Part shown: positions 5,019 through 11,009 of the stretch, piece by piece
Numbering within the stretch: position 1 is the stretch's first letter
Layout of the letters: every line of letters starts with the position of its first letter
Source: an uncultured Caryophanales bacterium
GTDB lineage: Bacteria > Bacillota_I > Bacilli_A > RF39 > UBA660
Reading direction: 5' to 3'
Assembly (NCBI GenBank): GCA_905206805.1
Contig: CAJLIR010000027.1
Location: 1-11,585 of the forward strand
Length of the DNA stretch: 11,585 nt
Translations under genes and position numbers: made by a program
The notes under the pieces: generated by a model
Database searches by the model: none
What the model saw: only the letters and a program-made list of their open reading frames with translations
What the model was told of the DNA's origin: nothing

Positions 5019-6800
5019 TATATTATTTAAAAATTCATGTAAATTAGAAGCAACATTTTCTGGTACAATTTTAGATAATTCCTCTATACTTGCTTCTTTC
5101 ATTAATGTTAAGTTATGGTATTTTTTTAACAATTCTCTCTTTCTTTTTTCACCAATACCTTCAATATTATCTAAAATACTTGATAAGCTTCCTTTACTTC
5201 TTATTTGTTTATGATAACTAATCGTGAAATTATGAACCTCATCTTGCATTCTTTCTAAGTAATAAAATAAATTACTTTTTTTATCTATTTTCAACTCTTC
5301 TATTGGGTCAAAAGCAAGTAAGGCTTCAGTTGTATGGTGGTTATCTTTTTTTAATCCTACAACCATTATATCTAATCCTAGTGAATTAATAACACCTCTA
5401 GCTACATTAATTTGACCTATTCCTCCATCCACTATTATTAAATCAGGTTTTACTAAATTATCTTTTAAAACTCTAAAGTATCTTCTATAAATAACCTCAC
5501 TCATTGTTCCATAATCATCATTTTTATCTACACTTATTTTAAATTTTCGATAATCGTTTTTACTAGGCTTACCAGATACATAAACAATCATTCCTGATAC
5601 ATTAAAAGTTCCAAATAAATGTGCATTATCAAAAAGTTCTATTCTATCAAGTTTATCTAATTTTAATAAATTTCTTAATTCTTCATTCGCACCTATTGTT
5701 TTTTCTTCGTCTTTTTTTATAAGTTCAAATTTTTCTTTTAATAAAATGTCTGCATTATTATTAGCCATTTCTACTAATTTATTTTTAACACCTTTAATAG
5801 GTTTTATTATTTTAACCCCTAAGTAATTAGATAATAAAATATCATCTACAATACTAGGAACTATTATTTCTTTAGGTAATATTACACCTTTATCATAAAA
5901 TGATGAAATATAATGATTAAGTTCCTGATCGACTTCATCAACAAGTGGGAAAATCTTAGAATGTTTCTCAACTATTTTACCACCTCGTATAAAAAACACC
6001 TGAATAGATAAATATCCTTTATCTACAAAATATCCAAAAATATCTGTATTTATATCTTCTTTTATTTCTACTTTTTGTTTAGTTAAAACTATTTTTATAT
6101 AGTCAAGCATTTCTTTTAATTCTTTTGCTTTTTCATAATTCATATTTTCACTTTGAATATACATTTCTTCTTCAATTTTTTTGGTTATAAAACTGTGATC
6201 TCCATTTAAAAAATGTACAATTTCCTTTTTCATTTGTTCTACTACACTTTTATCAAAATTTTTAGTACAGTAACCTAAACATTCATGTATATGATAATAA
6301 AGACATGGTTTACTCTCAAATGTGTTGCATTTTCTTAAAGGATACATTCTATTTAATAAATTTACAGTGTTTCTTGCCGCAGTTACATTTGGATATGGTC
6401 CATACAAATTGGTATTTTTTTTCTTTTTTCTATTTATATTTCTAACTATAGTAAGTTTTGGAACATCCTCATTTAAAAATTCAATATAGGGATAACTTTT
6501 ATCATCTCTAAGTAAAATATTGTATTTAGGATCATATTTTTTTATTAAATTATTTTCAAGTATTAAGGATTCAATTTCTGATTCAACAACAATATATTCA
6601 AAAGTATCTATTTCACTAACTAATTTTGCTGTTTTACCTGTATGTGTTCCTCTAAAATATGAACTTAGTCTATTTTTTAGCTTTTTTGCCTTACCTACAT
6701 AAATTATAATTCCATCTTTATTTTTCATTTGATAGCACCCAGGTTTATTGGGTACTAAACTTAATTTTTGTTTAATTTTTTTCATTGTTAAATCATCCAT
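5016..6800 (-). CDS. uvrC: Excinuclease ABC subunit C (UvrC)
   Basis: UvrC makes both DNA incisions in nucleotide excision repair after UvrA-UvrB marks the lesion. The 594-aa protein has all parts: an N-terminal GIY-YIG nuclease (K-P-G-C-Y at 19-23, I-Y-V-G-K-A-K-K-L-K-N-R at 33-44, E-S-L-I-L-E near 77-82) for the 3' cut; four cysteines at 158, 166, 174 and 178 in the region reported to bind an Fe-S cluster in E. coli UvrC; a UVR helix hairpin (N-Y-E-K-A-K-E-L-K-E, about 221-230); an RNase H-like nuclease for the 5' cut with L-F-D-N-A-H, I-I-V-D-G-G-I-G-Q and D-E-V-H-N-F; and C-terminal helix-hairpin-helix DNA binding (I-E-G-I-G-E-K-R-K-R-E-L-L). The ATG at 6800 follows GGTGA; a TTG four codons upstream overlaps that site and is rejected. 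Apparently monocistronic, divergent from the yigZ-like gene. Confidence 0.97.
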   Translation of the reverse strand: MDDLTMKKIKQKLSLVPNKPGCYQMKNKDGIIIYVGKAKKLKNRLSSYFRGTHTGKTAKLVSEIDTFEYIVVESEIESLILENNLIKKYDPKYNILLRDDKSYPYIEFLNEDVPKLTIVRNINRKKKKNTNLYGPYPNVTAARNTVNLLNRMYPLRKCNTFESKPCLYYHIHECLGYCTKNFDKSVVEQMKKEIVHFLNGDHSFITKKIEEEMYIQSENMNYEKAKELKEMLDYIKIVLTKQKVEIKEDINTDIFGYFVDKGYLSIQVFFIRGGKIVEKHSKIFPLVDEVDQELNHYISSFYDKGVILPKEIIVPSIVDDILLSNYLGVKIIKPIKGVKNKLVEMANNNADILLKEKFELIKKDEEKTIGANEELRNLLKLDKLDRIELFDNAHLFGTFNVSGMIVYVSGKPSKNDYRKFKISVDKNDDYGTMSEVIYRRYFRVLKDNLVKPDLIIVDGGIGQINVARGVINSLGLDIMVVGLKKDNHHTTEALLAFDPIEELKIDKKSNLFYYLERMQDEVHNFTISYHKQIRSKGSLSSILDNIEGIGEKRKRELLKKYHNLTLMKEASIEELSKIVPENVASNLHEFLNNI

Positions 6801-6816
6801 AGAAATCACCAACTAT

Positions 6817-6828
6817 ATTATACCAAAA
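6817..6828 (-). promoter_or_regulatory. Extended -10 promoter of uvrC
   Basis: On the minus strand TTTGG followed by perfect TATAAT (6822-6817) gives the TGn extension; no good -35 lies at 16-18 nt, which such promoters can do without. Its upstream contact zone overlaps the divergent promoter at 6830-6858. Confidence 0.65.
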
Positions 6829-6829
6829 A

Positions 6830-6858
6830 TTGAAAAAATATTCTAAATACTATATAAT
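6830..6858 (+). promoter_or_regulatory. Sigma-A promoter of the yigZ-like gene
   Basis: TTGAAA (6830-6835), 17 nt, perfect TATAAT (6853-6858). The implied RNA start near 6865 leaves only about 9 nt, consisting largely of the GGTGAT ribosome site, before the ATG at 6874. Confidence 0.75.
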
Positions 6859-6873
6859 TATTTTGGTGATAAA

Positions 6874-7470
6874 ATGAAATCTATAAACAAAAATGTTGTA
6901 AATGAAATTATTATTAATAAATCTAGGTTTATAACTAAATTAATTAAAATTAATAATGAAGATGAGATAAAAATAAAATTAGATTATATAAAAAAAGAAT
7001 ATAAAGATGCAACTCATTATTGTTATGCTTATATAACGGGTAATACAAAAAGATTTAATGATGATGGTGAACCTGGTGGTACTGCTGGTATGCCTATTTT
7101 AAATGTACTAGAAAACAATAATTTAACTAATATTCTATGTGTCGTTATTAGATATTTTGGAGGAATTAAATTAGGTGCTGGTGGACTTGTTAGAGCTTAT
7201 ACAAAAACAGTTACTGAGGCTTTAAATAATACAAAAATAATAGATTTAGCAGATGGATTTAGTGTAAGATTAGAATTTGATTATAATAAAATTAAAATAA
7301 TTGATAATATTCTGAAAGATATTAAAATTAATTATAAAGAATATGATGAAAATATTATTTATGAATTTTTAATTGAAAAAAATAAATTTAATGGAATAAA
7401 AAAAGAGTTAGAAAATAACTCAATTAATTTAAAAATAATAGATAGCATATTAGTAGAAATAACAAAATAA
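6874..7470 (+). CDS. YigZ/YvyE (IMPACT, UPF0029) family protein
   Basis: A 198-aa member of the IMPACT/YigZ family (E. coli YigZ, B. subtilis YvyE). The conserved N-terminal domain is clear: A-T-H-Y-C-Y-A-Y at 46-53, D-D-G-E-P-G-G-T-A-G-M-P at 63-74, and V-I-R-Y-F-G-G-I-K-L-G-A-G-G-L-V-R-A-Y at 91-109. A C-terminal ferredoxin-like domain follows (about 135-198), as in the bacterial members. The eukaryotic relative regulates the GCN2 kinase; the bacterial function is not established, though the fold suggests nucleic-acid or ribosome contact. The length is usual. The ATG at 6874 has GGTGAT 4 nt upstream. Single-gene unit with its own promoter; it converges with the 135-aa gene, the two stop codons being 2 nt apart. 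Confidence 0.93.
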   Translation: MKSINKNVVNEIIINKSRFITKLIKINNEDEIKIKLDYIKKEYKDATHYCYAYITGNTKRFNDDGEPGGTAGMPILNVLENNNLTNILCVVIRYFGGIKLGAGGLVRAYTKTVTEALNNTKIIDLADGFSVRLEFDYNKIKIIDNILKDIKINYKEYDENIIYEFLIEKNKFNGIKKELENNSINLKIIDSILVEITK

Positions 7471-7482
7471 TGTTATTTTTTT
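7457..7482 (+). terminator. AT-rich terminator after the yigZ-like gene
   Basis: Stem AAATAAC (7457-7463) and GTTATTT (7472-7478) with an 8-nt loop, then a run of T to 7482. The stem contains one G-C pair and spans the stop codons of both convergent genes, so it is a plausible but weak terminator; in the minus direction it lacks a T run. Confidence 0.5.
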
Positions 7483-7880
7483 ATTAACTTTTTAATATTA
7501 GATTTATTTTCAAAATTAAAAAAACCATTATCTTCTGAATAAGTAATTTGATAATTTTGATTCATAATTATATAATTCTTATTAGCTAAAATTTCACTTG
7601 CTTCAGCTTTAGAAATAAATGATAAATTACTTATAATAGGCATAACATTAACAACATATACTTTTCCTGTTTCATAAATAGGAAATATATCATTTTCATA
7701 CAATGATTTTGTAAATATATCCTGATAATAATTTTTATAATCCTTTACAACTTTTCTTGCTAAAATAAATTGGTTATATTCTTGATAAAAATATACAATA
7801 CCATTCTGAACTTTTCTTACTAACTTTAAATGACATAAATATAAATCTTTCGTTTTAATATATCTTATATTTTCAAACAT
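7473..7880 (-). CDS. Unknown 135-aa protein downstream of dgkA
   Basis: Not recognised. The protein is soluble-looking, without a signal peptide or membrane helix. It begins with strand-like segments (I-R-Y-I-K-T-K-D-L-Y-L-C-H-L, G-I-V-Y-F-Y-Q-E-Y), has a central K-V-Y-V-V-N-V-M-P-I-I, an Ala-rich helix K-A-E-A-S-E-I-L-A at about 92-100, and a basic tail. No catalytic motif is visible. The ATG at 7880 follows AAGGAG at 10 nt. It starts 30 nt after dgkA, in the place where Bacillus relatives often carry cdd or era, but resembles neither. A near-consensus promoter lies inside the end of dgkA, so it can be transcribed with the operon or alone. Confidence 0.75.
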   Translation of the reverse strand: MFENIRYIKTKDLYLCHLKLVRKVQNGIVYFYQEYNQFILARKVVKDYKNYYQDIFTKSLYENDIFPIYETGKVYVVNVMPIISNLSFISKAEASEILANKNYIIMNQNYQITYSEDNGFFNFENKSNIKKLIKK

Positions 7881-7909
7881 TTTAGTTCCACTCCTTAACA
7901 GTGTTGTAT

Positions 7910-7939
7910 ATTATAGAAAATACAATTTAATAAAGTCAA
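7910..7939 (-). promoter_or_regulatory. Internal promoter at the end of dgkA for the 135-aa gene
   Basis: TTGACT (7939-7934), an 18-nt spacer and perfect TATAAT (7915-7910) on the minus strand, overlapping the last codons and stop of dgkA and ending about 30 nt before the ATG at 7880. Match and spacing are as good as the strong promoters elsewhere in the window. Confidence 0.65.
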
Positions 7940-8321
7940 TTATTTTGGGAGCAAAGATTATAACCCCTGAAATTGCTGCAGTAATCGCAAATACAAAAAC
8001 TGCGGCAGATGCTGTATCTTTGGCAATTTTAGCTAATGGATGAATTTTTGGACAAGTTAGGTCAACAACCGCTTCTATAGAAGTATTAATAAGTTCAGTA
8101 GCAATTACAAGTCCACATAAGATTATACATATTATCCACTCTATTTTAGAAATTCTTAAAATTAAACCAAATATTATTACAAAACAAAGCATAGTTATGT
8201 GAACAAACATACTTTGTTCATATTTATAAGCATATTTTAAACCATCAATTGAATAACCAAAACTCTTAAAAAATCTTTTTAAGCCCCTTTTTTTTTGCTC
8301 AGCGCGTGATTCCGAATCCAT
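7911..8321 (-). CDS. dgkA: Diacylglycerol kinase family protein (undecaprenol kinase type, DgkA)
   Basis: A 136-aa integral membrane kinase of the DgkA family. In Gram-positives the preferred substrate is undecaprenol, so the enzyme recycles the lipid carrier of cell-wall synthesis. The signature A-T-E-L-I-N-T-S-I-E-A-V-V-D at 74-87 holds the catalytic and metal-binding glutamates, and H-P-L-A-K-I-A-K-D-T-A-S-A-A-V at 94-108 completes the active site. Three membrane helices are evident (about 37-56, 61-79, 106-127), after a basic amphipathic N-terminus (K-K-R-G-L-K-R-F-F-K-S-F). The ATG at 8321 follows AGGAGG at 9 nt and overlaps the end of ybeY by 23 nt, pointing to coupled translation; the ybeY-dgkA pairing is also found in Bacillus. 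Confidence 0.95.
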   Translation of the reverse strand: MDSESRAEQKKRGLKRFFKSFGYSIDGLKYAYKYEQSMFVHITMLCFVIIFGLILRISKIEWIICIILCGLVIATELINTSIEAVVDLTCPKIHPLAKIAKDTASAAVFVFAITAAISGVIIFAPKIIDFIKLYFL

Positions 8322-8745
8322 TTAAAATTTCCTCCTGTTTAGAAAACATTACTTTTTCATCTTCTTTTGTCATGTGATCATAACCTAATAAATGAAAGAA
8401 ACCATGTATCATCAAAAAGCAGATTTCTCTTAAATTACTATGGCCATATTCTAAGGCTTGTTCATACACTTTATCAATCGAAATATAAATATCTCCTAAA
8501 ACCCTAACATCACTTTCTATCTCTTCTTCACTATCTTCAAGCGCAAAACTAATTACATCAGTTGGTCTATCAATTTTGCGATATTCACGATTTAATTTAT
8601 GAATATATTCATTATCGACAATAATTACATTAAAAATGACATTTTCTAAATTTTCATGTTTTATTGCATAATCAATTAATTTTTTCATTGTATCTATATA
8701 TTCAATATCTTTTCCTGTTTCATTTATTATTTCTACATTACTCAT
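8299..8745 (-). CDS. ybeY: Endoribonuclease YbeY (rRNA maturation factor)
   Basis: YbeY is a zinc endoribonuclease for 16S rRNA 3'-end processing and ribosome quality control. The 148-aa protein has the family zinc motif H-G-F-F-H-L-L-G-Y-D-H at 114-124 (H114, H118, H124), the R-P-T-D-V-I-S-F-A motif at 60-68 and L-G-D-I-Y-I-S at 83-89; the length is normal. The ATG at 8745 has AGGTGG 6 nt upstream and overlaps the stop of the VanZ-like gene as ATGA, indicating translational coupling. It ends with UGA right after the family-typical F-G-I-T-R, which supports the standard genetic code. It overlaps dgkA at its 3' end. Confidence 0.96.
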   Translation of the reverse strand: MSNVEIINETGKDIEYIDTMKKLIDYAIKHENLENVIFNVIIVDNEYIHKLNREYRKIDRPTDVISFALEDSEEEIESDVRVLGDIYISIDKVYEQALEYGHSNLREICFLMIHGFFHLLGYDHMTKEDEKVMFSKQEEILNGFGITR

Positions 8746-9359
8746 AAAATACCACCTATACTTATAAAATTAAACAAATATAAAATTATTAAAATTATTA
8801 TTATTATAGCACACATATTAAAAAAAATTGGACCTTTAAAGAAATTTGGTAATAAATTCTTTATTTTATTCAAATAAACAAATATATAAAAACCTAACAT
8901 ACCCCCAATTATATTAAGTAAAATATCATCTATATCAAATACTCTTCCAATTAACATTTGTGTTATTTCTATTGAAAATGACGTTATTAAACATAATATA
9001 AAATTTACATACCATTTTTCACTTCTTATATAATAACCGACAAAAAATCCATAAGGAGCAAACATAATCATATTTCCTAGTATATTTTTTATAAATAAAC
9101 GACTTCCTACTTCATACCTCATAATTTCCTTAAATGGAATAAAATTAGAAGTGCTCCAATCAACATCCTGAAAAGTTACAACATAGAATAAAAACATAAT
9201 ATAAAGAATAAATCCTAGCATAAGTAATTCTCTATATAAAACAAATTTAACTTTATTATGAATTAAATAAGCTATTCTTAAAGAAGATACTATTATTGTA
9301 AAAAGAAATAATGTTGGCCAAACATTAGAAAAAAGTTCGATTATTGTTTTCTGTAGCAC
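8742..9359 (-). CDS. VanZ-like membrane protein
   Basis: A 205-aa protein with five or six membrane segments and the VanZ-family signature: F-Q-D-V-D-W-S-T-S-N-F-I-P-F at 63-76, N-I-L-G-N-M-I-M-F-A-P-Y-G at 92-104, S-I-E-I-T-Q at 129-134 and F-D-I-D-D-I-L-L-N-I-I-G-G at 141-153. VanZ itself gives low-level teicoplanin resistance, but most relatives are of unknown function, so this gene is not evidence of antibiotic resistance. Start: the GTG at 9359, because AGGAG lies 7 nt upstream; a TTG 12 codons earlier (9395) would overlap yqfD and has no ribosome site. It begins 10 nt after the yqfD stop and overlaps ybeY by 4 nt. In Bacillus this slot holds phoH and yqfF. Confidence 0.88.
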   Translation of the reverse strand: MLQKTIIELFSNVWPTLFLFTIIVSSLRIAYLIHNKVKFVLYRELLMLGFILYIMFLFYVVTFQDVDWSTSNFIPFKEIMRYEVGSRLFIKNILGNMIMFAPYGFFVGYYIRSEKWYVNFILCLITSFSIEITQMLIGRVFDIDDILLNIIGGMLGFYIFVYLNKIKNLLPNFFKGPIFFNMCAIIIIILIILYLFNFISIGGIL

Positions 9360-9369
9360 AACACCACTC

Positions 9370-10551
9370 CTATTCTTGAATATTTGTATCCTCAATTATC
9401 CTATAATCTGTTATATCTTCATAGACTGAGAAAAACATTTCAAGAACTATTTTACTCTCTTTTATCTCAACTTTCAAATTTTTTGATGAAATTATATATT
9501 CTTTGTCATTTAATTTACTTTCCATAGAACTTATACTTTTATTTTTAGCCATTTCTATTGCTTCATCTATCGTATATATTTTATCTGTTTTTTTTACCTC
9601 TCTTTGTGTTTCAAGGGATAATTTTATTGGTAGAAATGAATGTTTTACTATGTTTTTTTCATCTATTTCTTTATTTTCAAATTTATTAAAATTAAATAAT
9701 TCAAATCTTTTATTCAAAAAACTCAACGTTAAAACTTTATTTGTATTTGATGTATAATTTTCTTCGTAATAAACAAATGGCATTTCAACCTCACTTTTAT
9801 ACCAAACTTCACCATATACTTTACCATTTGCTCTAACAACACTTTTTAAAGCTTCATTTAAGTAAATATTACCAGATACAATAACATCTCCAGCTTTAAC
9901 ATAATCATTAACATTTTTTACAACAACACCATTTTCCGCAATTATAGTTTTAATGATTGCTGATTTTTTAGCAACAATATTTCTATTTTGAGTTTCTACA
10001 TCACTATTTGGAATTTTTCTCTCCTCAACTCTAACTATATATTTAGTACCAACTCTCTCTATTTCTATCCATTCTAATTTATCTTTATATTTTTCTAGAA
10101 TTTCTTTTTTTATCTTTTCTATTTCATTAAAACTTTTAACGAATTTTTTTTCAGTAATACCGTATTTTTTTAGTTCACTAATTAATAATTCTTGAATTTC
10201 TTTTTTATTGTGAACTACCTCTACATCAAATATTACATTTGTTAATAATAAAATTAATAAAAATCCAATGAACATAAAAAATAATAGTATTTTGTTTTTT
10301 ATTAGTATTTTTTTAATTTTTATTAATCCATAACTATTTACTTCACTTAATTCATATATAGATTTAATTTTTTCTATTTTTTCTAAGTCACTTTTAAAAA
10401 CTCTAATTTCAATTTCTTTATAATTTATATATTTAATATTTAAAATATCAATATTTTGTTTTACTAACTTATTAATAAAACGATTTACATTTTTACCTTT
10501 AATATTTAAAACTATAGAACTTCTTAAATTAAATAAAAAAGAATTCTTCAT
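9370..10551 (-). CDS. yqfD: Sporulation protein YqfD
   Basis: A 393-aa YqfD-family membrane protein; in B. subtilis the gene belongs to the mother-cell sigma-E regulon and sits next to yqfC. The order is a soluble N-terminal domain (1-80) with R-F-I-N-K-L-V-K-Q-N-I-D-I, one membrane helix at about 87-108, then a large extracytoplasmic domain. This has W-I-E-I-E-R-V-G-T-K-Y-I-V-R-V-E-E-R near 161-178, the stretch A-E-N-G-V-V-V-K-N-V-N-D-Y-V-K-A-G-D-V-I-V-S-G that is typical of the family at about 205-227, and an A-N-G-K-V-Y-G-E-V-W-Y motif further on. The length is normal. The ATG at 10551 follows AAGGTG at 5 nt. It begins 4 nt after the yqfC stop. Its precise role in sporulation is not established. 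Confidence 0.93.
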   Translation of the reverse strand: MKNSFLFNLRSSIVLNIKGKNVNRFINKLVKQNIDILNIKYINYKEIEIRVFKSDLEKIEKIKSIYELSEVNSYGLIKIKKILIKNKILLFFMFIGFLLILLLTNVIFDVEVVHNKKEIQELLISELKKYGITEKKFVKSFNEIEKIKKEILEKYKDKLEWIEIERVGTKYIVRVEERKIPNSDVETQNRNIVAKKSAIIKTIIAENGVVVKNVNDYVKAGDVIVSGNIYLNEALKSVVRANGKVYGEVWYKSEVEMPFVYYEENYTSNTNKVLTLSFLNKRFELFNFNKFENKEIDEKNIVKHSFLPIKLSLETQREVKKTDKIYTIDEAIEMAKNKSISSMESKLNDKEYIISSKNLKVEIKESKIVLEMFFSVYEDITDYRIIEDTNIQE

Positions 10552-10555
10552 TTAA

Positions 10556-10795
10556 TCACCTTAATTCTATTTTTTTTATTACTCCGGATATTAAAATTTC
10601 ATTATTTAACATTTTTTTTAAAGCTAATTTTTCTCCAGTTATTAACACATTTTTATCAGGGCCATTAACTAATATTTTAGTATTTTCTATTGCACCTAGA
10701 CTAGTATAATTAATAATATTTATTTTATCGTTATAAATATTTATAACAAATTCATTATTAATCATATATTCCCTTATGTTATTAAACAAATTCAT
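10556..10795 (-). CDS. yqfC: YqfC/YabP-family sporulation protein
   Basis: A 79-aa soluble protein of the YabP/YqfC family. It has the family layout: a short helix, then strand-rich repeats (V-I-N-I-Y-N-D-K-I-N-I-I-N-Y), the central K-I-L-V-N-G-P-D-K-N-V-L-I-T-G-E-K-L, and the ending I-L-I-S-G-V-I-K-K-I-E. The relative YabP is needed for spore coat formation, and B. subtilis yqfC is a sigma-E gene of uncertain role. The pairing with yqfD, 4 nt apart, confirms the call. The ATG at 10795 has AGGTGGG about 4 nt upstream. It ends with UGA. First gene of the operon. Confidence 0.88.
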   Translation of the reverse strand: MNLFNNIREYMINNEFVINIYNDKINIINYTSLGAIENTKILVNGPDKNVLITGEKLALKKMLNNEILISGVIKKIELR

Positions 10796-10830
10796 AAACC
10801 CACCTACTATAATTTTATTAAAAATAAATA

Positions 10831-10858
10831 TTATTATGTAAAAAAGATAAAAGTATTA
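10831..10858 (-). promoter_or_regulatory. Sigma-E-like promoter candidate for yqfC
   Basis: On the minus strand TAATACT (10858-10852) matches the sigma-E -35 (kmATATT) at six of seven positions; 13 nt later CATAATAA (10838-10831) shares the CATA core of the -10. Known sigma-E control of yqfC-yqfD in Bacillus makes this reasonable, but the -10 match is partial and the region is very AT-rich. Confidence 0.35.
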
Positions 10859-10900
10859 ATTTAATATAAATAATAAAAAAAATTATATCGGTTGTATTAT

Positions 10901-10938
10901 AAATAGTGTTGGTGAGTGTAAATCACTACACTATTTTT
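10901..10938 (+). terminator. Strong hairpin with T-run just left of the insertion sequence
   Basis: Outer stem AAATAGTGT (10901-10909) with ACACTATTT (10928-10936), inner stem GTGA (10912-10915) with TCAC (10923-10926), 7-nt loop, then T up to 10938. It has terminator form on the plus strand, yet no plus-strand gene precedes it in this window. It may end an incoming antisense transcript, be left from a gene lost here, or shield the element from read-through. Confidence 0.55.
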
Positions 10939-10950
10939 ATTAAAAAAAAG

Positions 10951-11009
10951 GACATAAGTTTGATACAATGTAATTGTTAAGAAAACATTGAAAGGAATAA
11001 ACTTATGTC
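10951..11009 (+). promoter_or_regulatory. Nested inverted repeats spanning promoter, ribosome site and start of the transposase
   Basis: GACATAAGTTT (10951-10961) is the exact 11-bp inverse of AAACTTATGTC (10999-11009), which contains the transposase AUG. Inside, CAATGT (10966-10971) pairs with ACATTG (10985-10990). The ribosome site AAAGGA lies in the internal loop between the stems. A possible extended -10 promoter (TGATACAAT, 10961-10969) overlaps the 5' arms, so RNA started there would lack them. Confidence 0.6.

Noticed and set aside
5005..5214. Plus-strand 69-codon open frame, and similar ones at 6520-6702 and 9503-9757
   Set aside because: Antisense to conserved uvrC and yqfD sequence; hydrophobic, AT-driven translations without start signals.
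7473..7880. Era GTPase or cytidine deaminase expected downstream of dgkA
   Set aside because: The 135-aa protein has no G1/G4 motifs and no deaminase H-A-E/P-C-x-x-C motifs.
8284..8297. Run of nine A followed by four G near the start of dgkA (coding strand), a possible slippage site
   Set aside because: It encodes a Q-K-K-R-G stretch in the correct frame, the gene is intact, and A-runs are common in this genome; no sign of a second frame being used.
8742..9359. Glycopeptide resistance gene vanZ in the strict sense
   Set aside because: Only family-level signatures are present and no vanA-type cluster is nearby; most VanZ-like proteins are not resistance determinants.
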